A stretch of DNA of 64,000 bases from Cohnella faecalis (GCF_003570905.1 NZ_QXJM01000039.1:1240001-1304000); one strand, 5' to 3'; counted from the stretch's first letter, positions 1-10,033 are shown. The notes: generated by a model not told the origin, from the sequence alone. Translations and numbers: made by a program.

Positions 1-1
1 A

Positions 2-25
2 GATATTAAAATCCGAACCGTGTAA
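2..25 (+). CDS. C-terminal end of a LiaF-like gene (partial)
   Basis: The first bases read D-I-K-I-R-T-V followed by TAA, in a position immediately upstream of the liaS-like kinase gene. In Bacilli liaF precedes liaS and encodes the membrane inhibitor of the kinase, and this tail looks like the end of its soluble C-terminal domain. Only seven codons are in the window, so the assignment rests on synteny and a short tail. Confidence 0.4.
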   Translation, partial: DIKIRTV

Positions 26-54
26 CGGTCGGGACAAACGCAGGGAGGCGACCG

Positions 55-1104
55 ATGGAATCCCGTAAAGTGACCAACATGATATGGCGTCACATGGGAG
101 AAGGAATATTATTCTCTCTGTGCATCGGTGCGCTAGTCATTTATTTGCTTATTAGCAACGGGCTGGCGGGCGACTTTACCGAATGGTCGACCGTCATCTC
201 CTACATATTGACCGCAATAGGAGTACTCACCGCCGCGGGTGCGGCTTTCGGCTTCTGGCGGGGCTATCCGATCAGGCAACGGGTCGAGGCTCTGAGCGAA
301 GCGATGGCGCAGTTGGAAAAAGGAGCGCCGGTTGCTGCGCTTCCCGATCTCGGCAAGGATGAGATCGGTCGTCTCGGCGATCGGTTCGCCAAGCTGGGGC
401 GCAAATGGGAGGAGCAAGTGGCTTCGTTGCAGCGGTTGTCGACGAACAATGCGGAGCTGGAGACGAAAGCGCGTATGAGCGCAATCGTCGAGGAACGCCA
501 AAGACTGGCGAGAGAGCTTCATGATGCCGTCAGCCAGCAGCTGTTCGCCATCTCCATGACGGCGACGGCTGTCGGAAGGACGCTCGATCACGATTTCGAG
601 AGAGCACGCCGTCAGGTAGAGCTTATCGAGGAGATGGCGTCCGTCGCCCAGTCCGAGATGCGCGCGCTGCTGCTTCATTTGCGTCCGGTGCATCTTGAAG
701 GCAAGCGGCTCAGCCAGGCGATACCGGAGCTGATCGAGGAAATGAAAGCGAAGGTTCCCGTCGAAATCGGGCTCGACATGGACGATGATCTGCCTCTCAA
801 CAAAGGGATGGAAAACCACCTGTTCCGAATCGTGCAGGAGGCGCTCTCCAATACGCTGCGCCATTCGAAAGCGACCAGAATGGACATTGTCCTTCACCGC
901 AGGGGCGAGGTCGTCCGGCTAGGTATTAGGGACAATGGGATAGGCTTCGATCCGGAAGCGAAAAAGCATGCTTCCTACGGGCTTGTCAGCATGGAGGAGC
1001 GGGTGAACGAGCTTGGCGGCTCGTGGAATGTAGCCAGCGCTCCGGGCAAAGGAACGAGAATCGAAATCCGGGTGCCGATCATGGCGGAGGGAGAACTAAC
1101 GTGA
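55..1104 (+). CDS. liaS: LiaS/VraS-type sensor histidine kinase
   Basis: This 349-residue protein is a membrane sensor kinase of the HisKA_3 class that would phosphorylate the response regulator encoded next. Two hydrophobic segments lie near residues 17-37 and 46-67, followed by a HAMP-like linker at about 70-125. The phospho-acceptor motif ARELHD places the histidine at residue 156. The HATPase domain shows QEALSNTLRHS (about 261-271) and DNGIGFDP (293-300). A GGGAGG-type ribosome site precedes ATG 55. Its stop overlaps the GTG of the next gene, so the two are translationally coupled. By family knowledge LiaRS reports cell-envelope stress. The signal here is inferred. Confidence 0.88.
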   Translation: MESRKVTNMIWRHMGEGILFSLCIGALVIYLLISNGLAGDFTEWSTVISYILTAIGVLTAAGAAFGFWRGYPIRQRVEALSEAMAQLEKGAPVAALPDLGKDEIGRLGDRFAKLGRKWEEQVASLQRLSTNNAELETKARMSAIVEERQRLARELHDAVSQQLFAISMTATAVGRTLDHDFERARRQVELIEEMASVAQSEMRALLLHLRPVHLEGKRLSQAIPELIEEMKAKVPVEIGLDMDDDLPLNKGMENHLFRIVQEALSNTLRHSKATRMDIVLHRRGEVVRLGIRDNGIGFDPEAKKHASYGLVSMEERVNELGGSWNVASAPGKGTRIEIRVPIMAEGELT

Positions 1105-1754
1105 GAGAAGAAAATCCGGTCCGGGTGCTGCTCGTCGACGACCATGAAATGGTGCGTATCGGTCTGGCGGCCGTCCTGGGAACCGAAGAAGGAATCGAAG
1201 TGGTCGGGGAAGCGGGCAATGGATTGGACGGGCTGCGTCTCGCGCAGGACTATCGTCCCGACGTCGTTCTGATGGATTTGGTCATGGATGGGATGGACGG
1301 CATCGAGACGACGCGACGGCTGTTGGAAGTGATGCCGGATTGCCGCGTAATCGTGCTGACCAGCTTTCTTGACGACGAGAAAATGTATCCGGTTATCGAA
1401 GCGGGAGCGTTCAGCTATTTGCTCAAGACGTCCCGCGCATCGGAGATCGCCGACGCGATCCGCGCCGCGGCTCGCGGACAATCGGTGCTGGAGTCGCAAG
1501 TGGCGTCGAAGATGATGAACCGTTTCCGTCGTCCGGCGCAAACGGCAAGCCAGCCCCATGAAGAGCTGACCGACCGCGAGATGGAAGTGCTCAAGCTTAT
1601 CGCGGAAGGGAAGTCGAACCAGGAAATCGCCGACGATCTGTTCATTGGCATCAAAACGGTGAAATACCATTTGACCAATCTGTTCGGCAAGCTCGGAGTC
1701 GAGGATCGGACGCAAGCGGCTATTTATGCGCACCGCAACGGCTTGGCCGAATAG
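1101..1754 (+). CDS. liaR: LiaR/VraR-type response regulator (NarL/LuxR family)
   Basis: This 217-residue regulator has an N-terminal receiver domain with the acidic pair DD at 13-14, phospho-acceptor D59 in VVLMDL, and a conserved lysine in YLLKTS near residue 109. A C-terminal LuxR-type helix-turn-helix (about residues 150-212) contains LTDREMEVLKLIAEG and the recognition region NQEIADDLFIGIKTVKYH. The GTG start at 1101 overlaps the kinase TGA in a GTGA arrangement, as usual for lia operons. It would bind envelope-stress promoters, probably including its own. No target operator was identified in the window. Confidence 0.88.
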   Translation: MREENPVRVLLVDDHEMVRIGLAAVLGTEEGIEVVGEAGNGLDGLRLAQDYRPDVVLMDLVMDGMDGIETTRRLLEVMPDCRVIVLTSFLDDEKMYPVIEAGAFSYLLKTSRASEIADAIRAAARGQSVLESQVASKMMNRFRRPAQTASQPHEELTDREMEVLKLIAEGKSNQEIADDLFIGIKTVKYHLTNLFGKLGVEDRTQAAIYAHRNGLAE

Positions 1755-1762
1755 AGGGCGGC

Positions 1763-2289
1763 TTAAAATTTATATTCGAAGAGCAGCCCGACCTCCGAAG
1801 GGATGTTGAAGAGAGCGGCTACGGGAGTCGATGCGAGCTTGTCGGCGATCGGCAGCCAACGATCCGGATTCGGGTTCTCATTCGACATCGCTTCCTCGAA
1901 AAGGCTCTTCCATTCCGGCTTGAAGGAGACTCGCTCTCCGAGCGCTCCGAATTTTATCCGTTTCTCGATCGAATCGGTGCCAACGCCGTTGTTCGTTGGG
2001 TCATCTTCGACGCCTATCGAACCCGCCGCAAGGGAGCGAATGGCCATGAACGCCGTCACGATGTCGGCGGCTTCGCGGGCTGCCGCTCTCGTCCGATCGG
2101 GGAGCAGTCTCCGCGTTTGCTCCTTGCTCCCGTCCGCTTGCCGGCTCGGCCGGACGGTGATCGTTCCTCCCGCAGCGGATCGTTCTCGCGAAAAGGAAAC
2201 GCCGCATAAGGCCGAGCGCTTCGCTCCACGCTGCTTACACCGTAGACTCGCTGGTACTCGTACGCCGAAATGGCCGTTATTCGCATCAT
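1763..2289 (-). pseudogene. Hypothetical protein split by a frameshift
   Basis: ATG 2289 follows a purine-rich ribosome site (AAGGGGGGACC) and opens MMRITAISAYEYQ, which runs about 77 codons before a stop. A second minus-strand frame, continuous from well upstream, carries a helix-like REAADIVTAFMAIRSLA and ends LFEYKF at 1763. The simplest reading is one protein of about 175 residues with a one-base shift in a low-complexity middle segment near 2100-2180. I do not recognise the family. The window contains many one-base consensus errors, so the gene may be intact in reality. Confidence 0.45.
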
Positions 2290-2329
2290 CGGTCCCCCCT
2301 TAAACCTTCCTTATTTTTTATGGCTCAAT

Positions 2330-2335
2330 ATTATA
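2330..2335 (-). promoter_or_regulatory. Possible -10 element for the 2289 gene
   Basis: On the minus strand TATAAT lies about 40 bases before the ATG at 2289. No convincing -35 hexamer stands at the proper distance, so this is a weak call. Confidence 0.3.
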
Positions 2336-2385
2336 ATCAGTGATTGACAGACATTCTTGCCGCTTTCGACGAAGATGAGGATGGT

Positions 2386-2562
2386 TGTACGATTATTCAT
2401 ACAAAATGTCCGCTCGCGGAGTCAAGTCTGTCCCTTTTGTGCGATTTTTCATACAAACTAGCGTCGTGAAGCACGGAATTCCCCGATTTTGTATGATTTT
2501 TCGTACAAATGTGTTCGCACCATGCGATTACTGAGCAAATGGGTATGATTTTTCATACAAAC
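2386..2562. repeat. Four-unit palindromic array with exact 52-bp pitch
   Basis: Four degenerate copies of an inverted repeat with consensus TTTGTATGA, TTTT, TCATACAAA lie in the gap between two leftward genes. The same base of the motif (the G of GATT) falls at 2391, 2443, 2495 and 2547, a spacing of exactly 52 bp three times. The 30-bp sequences between copies are unrelated. The right arm TCATACAAA is better kept than the left arm, and several changes preserve pairing or give G-T pairs. No coding frame explains the unit. It could be a set of in-phase operators, a string of RNA hairpins, or a CRISPR-like element without cas genes. Confidence 0.75.
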
Positions 2563-2642
2563 GGGCAGCACACATCGTCGCGGCAGCAGGAGACTTCTCT
2601 ATATTTATTTATTCACCCTTATTCATCCATTTCCTCTCCGCC

Positions 2643-2680
2643 GAAAGAAAAAACGTTCCAAGCCCGCAAAGGGCAGGAAC
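2643..2680 (-). terminator. Rho-independent terminator of the Sm-like gene
   Basis: On the minus strand GTTCC...GCCC pairs with GGGC...GGAAC around a short loop (2655-2680), followed by a run of T residues (2643-2653). It sits just after the stop of the leftward gene ending at 2692. Confidence 0.75.
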
Positions 2681-2691
2681 GCCGCCATTCT

Positions 2692-3090
2692 CTATAATAC
2701 GATCACCGTGTCGATCGGCTCAAGCGGGATGACGACCTTCGAAGGGACATCGGGACCGGAAGCCCGAATGCCGTCCAATCCCATCGGTCCCCAGTAAGGT
2801 CTCTCGTTCGAACCGGAAGAGCTTTCGCTCGACTCGGAATGGTCTGCGGATGCGGTGCGCGTCCGGCGGGATATTCGTCTGGAGCGCTGCGCCGCTTTTC
2901 GTTTATCGAGCGCCGATATAGCCGCGAGCTCGGCGGCTTCTTCCTTGTCTCCGTTCAGTACGACGGCGGATTTGCCGCACGAGGTGAGAACGCCGAAGTG
3001 ACGAGTGCCGTCCTTCAAAATAATGACGATCTCGCGGCCGTACAGCTGACGGAGATTTTCCTCGCTCACGGGAACACTAGGCTCTAGCAT
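2692..3090 (-). CDS. Small Sm/Lsm-like protein of unknown role
   Basis: This 132-residue protein starts at ATG 3090 behind a clear AGGAGG. The first half (about residues 12-50) contains GREIVIILKDGTRHFGVLTS, which resembles the strand pattern of Sm/Lsm beta-barrel folds. The middle (about 60-100) is basic and Ser/Arg-rich, and the C-terminus is a hydrophobic strand rich in Val and Ile. I do not recognise a named family. An RNA-binding or adaptor role is only a guess from the fold-like pattern. It is transcribed alone and ends in its own terminator. Confidence 0.6.
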   Translation of the reverse strand: MLEPSVPVSEENLRQLYGREIVIILKDGTRHFGVLTSCGKSAVVLNGDKEEAAELAAISALDKRKAAQRSRRISRRTRTASADHSESSESSSGSNERPYWGPMGLDGIRASGPDVPSKVVIPLEPIDTVIVL

Positions 3091-3303
3091 TGCACTAACG
3101 CCTCCTGTATCGGATGTTGTCGCACCCAGTGTATGCGAATGAGGGCGAATGCGTATGGTCAAGAGCCTAATGTCGACAAATACGCTTGGAAAAAGACGTA
3201 AAAACGTGGCACTCTCTCTTCGAGTATGCTAAACTACACTTCATGAGAATGGATTTCAAAGCTATGCTCTACATATTAATGCAATAGCGGAAAGTTGAGG
3301 ACC

Positions 3304-4855
3304 ATGACGGACAAAAACAACTCAGTTGCCGCTCATGAAGCGGTCTATTTCATTTTTGGAGCTACGGGAGATTTGGCTCGTCGCAAGCTGTTCCCAGCCC
3401 TTTACAGCCTGTACAGGGAAGGCAAGCTCGGTGAGCGCTTTGCGATCGTCGGCCTTGCACGGCGCCCGCGCACGAATTTGCAATTCCGCGACGACGTCTA
3501 TGAATCGATTCAAGAATTTTGCCGGTATAAGCCGAGCGAGATCGAAGCGTGGCAGTCGTTCGCCGAGCATTTCTCTTACCAGCCTCTCGACATTGGCAAT
3601 ATCGATGCGTTCACCGGCCTGAAGGCTCATACGGAAGAGCTGGAAGCCAAATATTCCATCCCCGGCAACCGCTTGTTTTTACTTGGCGCTTGCTCCCGAG
3701 CTGTTCGGCACCGTATCGCGCAATTTGCGCGACGGTGGCATGCTGGAAAGCTCCGGCTGGCACCGTCTGGTCATCGAGAAGCCGTTCGGTTACGACTATC
3801 CGTCCGCCGAGCGCCTGAACGAAGAGATCCGTCTCGTATTCAAGGAAGAAGAAGTGTTCCGGATCGACCATTACCTCGGCAAGGAAATGGTGCAGAACAT
3901 CGAGGTTATCCGGTTCGCCAACGCGTTCTTCGAGCCTCTCTGGAACAAAAACCATATTGCGAACGTGCAAATTACGCTGGCCGAGACGGTCGGCGTCGAA
4001 GAGCGCGGAGCTTATTACAACAAGTCCGGAGCTTTGCGCGACATGGTTCAGAACCATATGCTGCAAATGCTGACGATGATCGCTATGGAGCCGCCAAGCC
4101 GTCTCGACGCCGAGCACATTCGCGACGAGAAGGTTAAAGCTCTTCGTTCGATCCGGCCGTTCGAGGCCGACGAGGGCGTGCGCTCGCGCATCGTTCGCGG
4201 CCAATACTCGGATGGCTCTGCACGAGGCAAAGCGCTGAAAGGCTACCGCAACGAGGATTCCGTCGATCCGACGTCGGTTACGGAGACGTTCTTCGCGGCT
4301 CGCGTACTCGTCGACAATTTCCGCTGGGCGGGAGTGCCGTTCTACGTTCGTACGGGCAAGCGGCTTCCGGTGAAGTCGACCGAAATCGTCATCGAATTCA
4401 AGAACGTTCCGAACAACGTGTTGTTCGCTAACAAGCAAGATTTGAATCCTAATCTGCTCGTTATTCGCGTCAACCCGATGGAAGGCATTTACATCAAGAT
4501 CAATGCCAAAAAGCCGGGCAACGACATGACGATCCAGCCGGTTGCAATGGAGTTTTGCCAAAGCTGCCAGATCGGCATCAATACTCCGGAAGCGTACGAG
4601 CGTCTTATTTTCGACGCGGCTCGCGGAGATCACACCTACTTCACGCGTTGGGACGAGCTGGCGGTCGCTTGGAAGCTGATCGATCCGATCGCTTCGGCTT
4701 GGCATGAGGACTCCTCGGATCTGACCTTCTATCCGGCGGGCTCCTGGGGTCCGGAGGAAGCGGACAAGCTGCTCGCCGCCGACGGCTTCCATTGGTGGCC
4801 GGTCAACGGGCAAGAGGAAGACAACGTCGTTTGGGTATCCAATTCCGGGAAATAA
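3304..4855 (+). CDS. zwf: Glucose-6-phosphate 1-dehydrogenase (one-base frameshift)
   Basis: The enzyme oxidises glucose 6-phosphate with NADP at entry to the pentose phosphate pathway. The N-terminal dinucleotide motif GATGDLARRKLFPAL, the EKPFG segment and the active-site FRIDHYLGKE are all present. The joined product would be about 516 residues, the family's usual size. The frame breaks at a run of five T at 3676-3680, where four would give the expected R-L-F-Y-L-A. This is one of the few apparent insertions in the window. ATG 3304 is preceded by GGAAAG and GAGG. The cyclase gene follows after 21 bases. Confidence 0.9.
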
Positions 4856-4876
4856 CCGCTAACGGAGGTGCGGGCG

Positions 4877-5497
4877 ATGAGCCGCATTATCGATATTAGC
4901 ATGACCATCGAAGAGAGCATGCAGGTGTGGAAAGGCTACGAGCACAAAAAGCCGAAAATTACGAACGTGCAAAATCACGACCAAGGCAAGCCGCACGAAA
5001 GCCGTCTAGATATGGACGTTCATTGCGGCACTCACGTCGATGCGCCGCTGCATATGCTAGCGGGCGGAGCGACGATTGAGACGGTAACTCTCGAGCAGCT
5101 CGTCGGTCCGGCGCGCGTTCTCGATCTGACCCACGTGGTCGATCATATTACGAAAGAGGACTTGCTGCCGTTCGCCATTCAGCGCGGAGAGCGGATTCTA
5201 TTCAAGACTTCGAGCTCGCTGCGCGAGGATTTCGATCTGAACTTCCCGTTCCTGCGGGAAGATGGCGCGGCGTATCTCGCCGAGATCGGTCCTATTCTCG
5301 TCGGAACGGATGCTCTTGGCATCGAACGCGCGCAAGCGGAGTACCCGACGCATCGATCGCTGATGCGCAAGGACATCATTATCGTCGAGGGGCTGCGTCT
5401 CAAGCATGTGGAGCCGGGCAACTACAACCTCGTTATCGCTCCGCTCAAGCTGACCGGAATCGATGCGGCTCCGGCGCGGGCTTTCTTGATGGACTGA
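4877..5497 (+). CDS. Cyclase / kynurenine formamidase-like protein
   Basis: This 206-residue protein belongs to the cyclase family (KynB-like metal-dependent hydrolases). The metal-binding signature HCGTHVDAPLHM lies near residues 47-58. A second conserved region includes RGERILFKTSS and the segment near GTDALGIE. ATG 4877 follows GGAGG at the right distance. It lies 21 bases after zwf and is probably co-transcribed. No other tryptophan-degradation gene is nearby, so formamidase activity is uncertain and a different amide or cyclic substrate is possible. Confidence 0.75.
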   Translation: MSRIIDISMTIEESMQVWKGYEHKKPKITNVQNHDQGKPHESRLDMDVHCGTHVDAPLHMLAGGATIETVTLEQLVGPARVLDLTHVVDHITKEDLLPFAIQRGERILFKTSSSLREDFDLNFPFLREDGAAYLAEIGPILVGTDALGIERAQAEYPTHRSLMRKDIIIVEGLRLKHVEPGNYNLVIAPLKLTGIDAAPARAFLMD

Positions 5498-5515
5498 ACC
5501 GAAGCAAGGGATAAG

Positions 5516-5550
5516 CAGGGCCGTGCGGCGACGCGCGGCTCTTTTTTTGT
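5516..5550 (+). terminator. Rho-independent terminator
   Basis: GCCGTGCG and CGCGCGGC pair around GCGA and are followed by seven T residues. It closes the zwf-cyclase unit. Confidence 0.75.
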
Positions 5551-5661
5551 CGTAAAATGGTCAAAGTGGACAATATTGAGTCGAAAGTCGCAGGAATTTA
5601 GACATGGAGGTGGAATGAATAACAATCGGATGTTATACGGAGCAGGGAGAGCGGCTATCTA

Positions 5662-8600
5662 ATGAAACAATGGTTATCGCGTTGGAATAGCGGGGAGTCG
5701 GGCAAGGTTGCTTTGTTGTTCGTATATTTGTTTTGCGTGGCATCGGCGTCGACGGTCGGAAGAACGGCTGCGGACGCGCTTTTTTTATCGCATTTCGATT
5801 CCGGGCTGTTGTCCAAAATGTATTTGCCCCAGTCGGCGGCGCTCATTCTTGTCGGGTACTTGTTCCAGAAGTTCAGCCATCGCATTCGGATAGACAAGCT
5901 TATTATCGGCTTGATTCCGATGGTGACGCTGCTTGTTCTCGCTTCGCGGATCGGCGTGGGGCTGGAATTTCGCTGGGTAATTCCGGTCATGTACGTAGCT
6001 TACGATGTGTTCAATTTTCTAATGATCGTCTGCTTCTGGCAACTGGCTTCGGCGGTGCTGGATCAGCGCAAAGCGAAAAAAACGATCGGTTTGGTCGGAA
6101 GCGGAGGCATTACGGGAGGCATCGTCAGCGGTTTCGGCTTGAAGCTGATCGTGCCGCTTGTCGGAACGGCGAATTTAATTTATTTTTATGCCGGTCTCCA
6201 AATATCGGCCTTGGTCATGGTACTGCTTCTTACGAGAATCAGCGATTTGTCGGCCGAAGGCGCGGCTTCCCCGGGAAAATCCGCGGAGCGTCCCCTGCCA
6301 AAGCAAGCAAGCGGAAGCCCGGAGCCGAATCGGGGCTATTCGCCAACGTTCCTCACCTGAAATATATGGCTATCATGTCCGCCACGCTCGTGCTGTCGCT
6401 GACTTTTATCGACTATCAATTCAAGGTTGTCTTGCGAGGGTCGCTGCAAAATGACGAGCTGGCCGGCTTCATGGGAAGCTTCTACGGTTTTGCGGGGCTG
6501 CTTGCGCTCGCCGTGCAAGTGTTCGCGGCAGGCAAGCTGCTCACCCGGTTCGGTGTCATGACGGCTATCCTCGTCTTCCCGGCCGCGCTGTTCATGGGGA
6601 GCGTCGCGATGATGTTCATGCCCGTGCTAGCCCTGGCAGTAGCGGTCAAAGGCAGCGACAAGGTGCTCGGCGATACGATCAATTCGTCGGTCAACCAATT
6701 GGTGATGCTTCCGATTCCCGCCGAGTGGCGGAACAGAGCCAAAGGCTTCCTCGACGGCGTCGTTCGGAACGGAGCCAAGGGGATCGCCGGAATTAGCTTG
6801 ATTGCGCTCTCTCCGTTGCTGTCGATCGAGCAGTTCAGTATCGTCGTCGCGATATTGCTTGTCGGCTGCATCGTGGCGGCAGTTAAAGTGAAGGGCGCTT
6901 ACTTGAAGACTCTGTTATCCACCTTGAAAACCCGCGGAAGCGGGGATATGGACGATGCCGAGCTGGATTTTATGGACCCCGCCAGTATCGATTTGCTTAC
7001 GGAAACGCTAAAAAGCACGGACAAGCAGCAGGTGATCTACTCGCTTCGAACTCTATGCGGCATGGAAAGCTTCGATCTGATGCCAAGCGTGGCGGCGCTT
7101 CTCCGCCATCCGGCGGAGGAGGTCGTCGTCGAGACGCTTATTCAGATGGAGAGAAGGAAGTTTCCGCGCATGGAGGAAGAGCTCCTCGCTTTTCTGCCGG
7201 CTACCGCCGGAGCGATCAAAGCTCAGGCGCTGATCACGCTGGCTGCTACGGCGGACGAACGGTTTTTGGACTTTCTGTCGGACAATCTCGAAGACGACGG
7301 CAGGGAAATTAAAGCGGGAGCGATAGCCGGACTGATTAAGTACTACGGAATCGAAGGGATGTTCCGCGCCGTCGGGACGCTGAAGGAGTTGCTTGAAAGC
7401 CGGGACGAGGAAGACAGGATGGCGATGGCGGCGTTGTTCGGCCAGATCGGCATCAAGCTCTTTTACAAGCCGCTTATTCCTCTGCTCAAGGACGGCTCGC
7501 CGCTCGTTCGCAAATTCGCCCTACAGTCCGCCGCTCGCCTCCAAGTGCCGGAGCTTGCGTCTTATGCGGTAGCTCTGCTGCGGAACAGCGATACGCGTCC
7601 TCACGCTCTGGAAGCTCTCGCTTCCTACGACGAGGCGCTGATCATTCCGTTGCTGGAGCCTTATTTTGCGGAAGCGGCAGAGGCTCCTTTGCATCTTCCG
7701 AAAGTGTACGAGCGAATCGGCACCCAAGGCGCGCTCGATAAGCTGCTTGCTCATTATTCGGCTTCTGGATTTGAGATGAAAGGGATGCTTCTGGAAGCGA
7801 TGACCCGTATGAAGAGCGGTCATGCGCAAGCGGACAAGGCGAAGGTGACGGAGCTAATCGTCAAGGAAGCGGAGCTGTATGAGCGGTTCTCGGAAAAGAT
7901 GGCTCGACTCGGAGAGAATGCCGCCTACGAACAAGTGCTGGAAGCGGCGAGCCAGCTTCGATCCACGATCGTCCGCCGCATTTTTCAATTGCTGGAGCTT
8001 ATTTACGAAGCGGGTACGATACAAGCGGTGTACTCGAGTTGGTCGGAAGGGGATGCCCGCCAGCAGGCCAATGCGATGGAAGTGATGGATCAGCTTCTGC
8101 AAGGCCAGGTACGAATCGAACTAGCCCGGATCATGACGGCGAGAGGGGCGGAGCCGGGCGTTCACTCGAAAGGGTCGGCGCAATCGTCCGAAATTAACGA
8201 CTCCTTTTCTTGGCTTCTTGAGCAGGGGGACGAATGGCTGGCCGATGTCATAAGGCACACTCTTGGAACCGGACTCCCGGAGGAACGAGCGGAGCTCGCC
8301 GAGAGGATGGAACGCGTGCGCGTTCTGGCCAAGTATCCGTTGTTCAGAGAGTTGACGGGCCGCGGCTTGTCCGCAGTGGCGGCTTCCTTACGAACGGTTC
8401 GCGTTGAGCGGGGAGACGTTATTTTTCGAGTGAACGATCCGGGCGATTCGTTGTACCTGTTACAGAGCGGAACGGTCGGCATTTATCGGAACGACGAGAA
8501 AATCGACGAGAGAAAACAAGGGGATTCGTTCGGTCAAACGGCTATTCTGGTCAACAGACCGCGAACCGCCACCGTTATCGCGGAAGAAAACGGCGTGCTT

Positions 8601-9248
8601 TGGCGGCTCGATTCGGCAGATTTTTACGACACGCTGTTCGACAAAACCGATATCGCAATGGCCATGATGAAGATGCTGTCCCGCAGGCTTCGCACGGTGC
8701 TCGCTCACCATCACGATCCGGCAGCGAACGAGCCGGAGGAAGCTGCCGAGCCGCCGGAAGGAGCCGAGCTTGCAGCCGCCGCCAAAGAAAATTTATCGGA
8801 GACGACGGCGGACGCGGCTTCGGAAGCGCAGGATGCGCAAGGCTTATTGCTGCGAAGGGTGCTCGTCCTTCAGAAGATCGGGCTGTTCGCTCATCTATCG
8901 CAGGAGGACATCGTTCAGTTGGCGCGGATCGTGGAAGAAGTTGCGTACGAGGCGGGGGAAACGGTTGTCCGGATGGACGAGTATGGAGACGCGTTATTCG
9001 GCATTATCGAGGGCAACGTCCGTGTTCATCGGGGCGGCGATACGGTCGCCATACTCGGCGAAGGAGATTGCTTCGGCGAGATGGCGGTCATCGACAGCGG
9101 TCCTCGGTCGGCGAGCTGTACCGCCGTCGTTCCGACGGTTCTGCTTCAGCTCCATCGGGAGCAAGTATTCTCGTTATGCGCCCAGAACATGGATGTGCTC
9201 AAGTGTTTGATGCGCGTGCTTTCCGACAGGCTGAAGGGATTGTTGTAG
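5662..9248 (+). CDS. Translocase-like (Npt/TLC) membrane protein fused to HEAT repeats and two cNMP-binding domains (one-base frameshift)
   Basis: The joined product is about 1,195 residues. Residues 1 to about 400 are strongly hydrophobic with about ten membrane segments and resemble the Npt1/Npt2-type nucleotide (ADP/ATP) transporter family. Residues about 430-790 are helical HEAT-like units, for example GSPLVRKFALQSAARLQ. Two cyclic-nucleotide-binding-like domains follow, near 900-1010 and 1075-1190; the second has GEGDCFGEMAVI and GPRSAS. The frame breaks in GGGG at 6332-6335, where one more G would give N-R-G-L-F-A-N. Transport of nucleotides is inferred from the family. The soluble part suggests ligand control or a scaffold role. 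Confidence 0.75.
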
Positions 9249-9271
9249 AGGCTTGAAATTTTACAACAGAG

Positions 9272-9312
9272 AAAAAGGTCGAGCGAGGATATAATCTTGC
9301 TCGACCTTTTGT
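9272..9312. terminator. Bidirectional hairpin terminator
   Basis: AAAAGGTCGAGC and GCTCGACCTTTT form a 12-bp stem around a 14-base loop just after the translocase-like gene. Confidence 0.8.
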
Positions 9313-9386
9313 GCGTACGGTATGGAGTCGCCAGTTTGATTTACAATAGAACAGTGTTATGTTACACTCCGAAGTATGGAGGAGAT

Positions 9387-10016
9387 ATGATGGATCAGGA
9401 GCTTATTTCCAAGAAAGATCTGCTCGATGCAATGGGAATCTCCTACGGTCAGCTGTACCGCTGGAAACGGAAACAGCTTATCCCGAGGAATGGTTCATTC
9501 GCAAATCGACGTTTACCGGGCAGGAGACTTTTTTTCCGAAGCGGCTTATTTTGGCCCGAATCGATAAGATCGTGAATATGAAGGACGATTTGTCGTTGGA
9601 CGAACTGGCCGATAAACTGTCGGATACGTCGGTTTTTCCCGACTTGCCGCTTTCCATTGAATCATTGAGAGAACGAAACATTGTTTCATCATCTGTATTG
9701 GATCGATATCATAAATCCGACGGCCCGATTCCGTCTATTCGTTCAGCGAGGCGCTCTGCCTGTTCGCGGTCGATAGGCTGCTTTCGACGGGCGAGATGAG
9801 CCTTGAAGAGGGAGATTTGCTCCACGAAACGCTCAAGGAGCAGCTCCCGCAGTTGGCGGGCAAACCGTGCGACGTCCTCTTTTTTCGCAAAATGGGTGTA
9901 TCCTCGTTCGCGATTGTCACCGTCCCGCCGACATTATCTTCGATGCAAGGGTAAAAGTGGCGGCTCGGCTTTCTGTAACGGAGCTGGCGGAGCAGTTGAA
10001 GGATAAATGGCTGTGA
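9387..10016 (+). CDS. yhbD: YhbD-family (DUF4004) protein, three apparent one-base losses
   Basis: The N-terminus MMDQELISKKDLLDAMG, followed by ISYGQLYRWKRKQLIP, is a MerR-like helix-turn-helix typical of the YhbD family. The following IRKSTFTGQETFFP is characteristic too. Joining three frames gives a protein of about 210 residues ending EQLKDKWL. Breaks lie near 9485, 9722 and 9927, and each is repaired by adding a single G or C beside an existing G/C run. The gene precedes two bactofilin genes as in the Bacillus subtilis yhbDEF order. A regulatory role is inferred from the HTH only. Confidence 0.75.
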
Positions 10017-10033
10017 GAGGGGGAGACGCTGGA

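Noticed and set aside
133-897. Long open frames antisense to liaS and similar long antisense frames elsewhere
   Set aside because: They mirror G+C-rich codon use of the true genes, have odd Arg/His-rich composition, and lack ribosome sites.
2386-2562. A CRISPR array
   Set aside because: The repeats are only about 22 bp and differ at several positions, there are only four, and no cas gene is in the window. Fixed 30-bp intervals alone do not make a CRISPR array.
5733-6340. An N-terminal extension of the translocase-like protein in the downstream frame
   Set aside because: That frame reads Arg-rich low-complexity sequence, while the other frame encodes clear membrane helices. A one-base loss near 6332 explains both.
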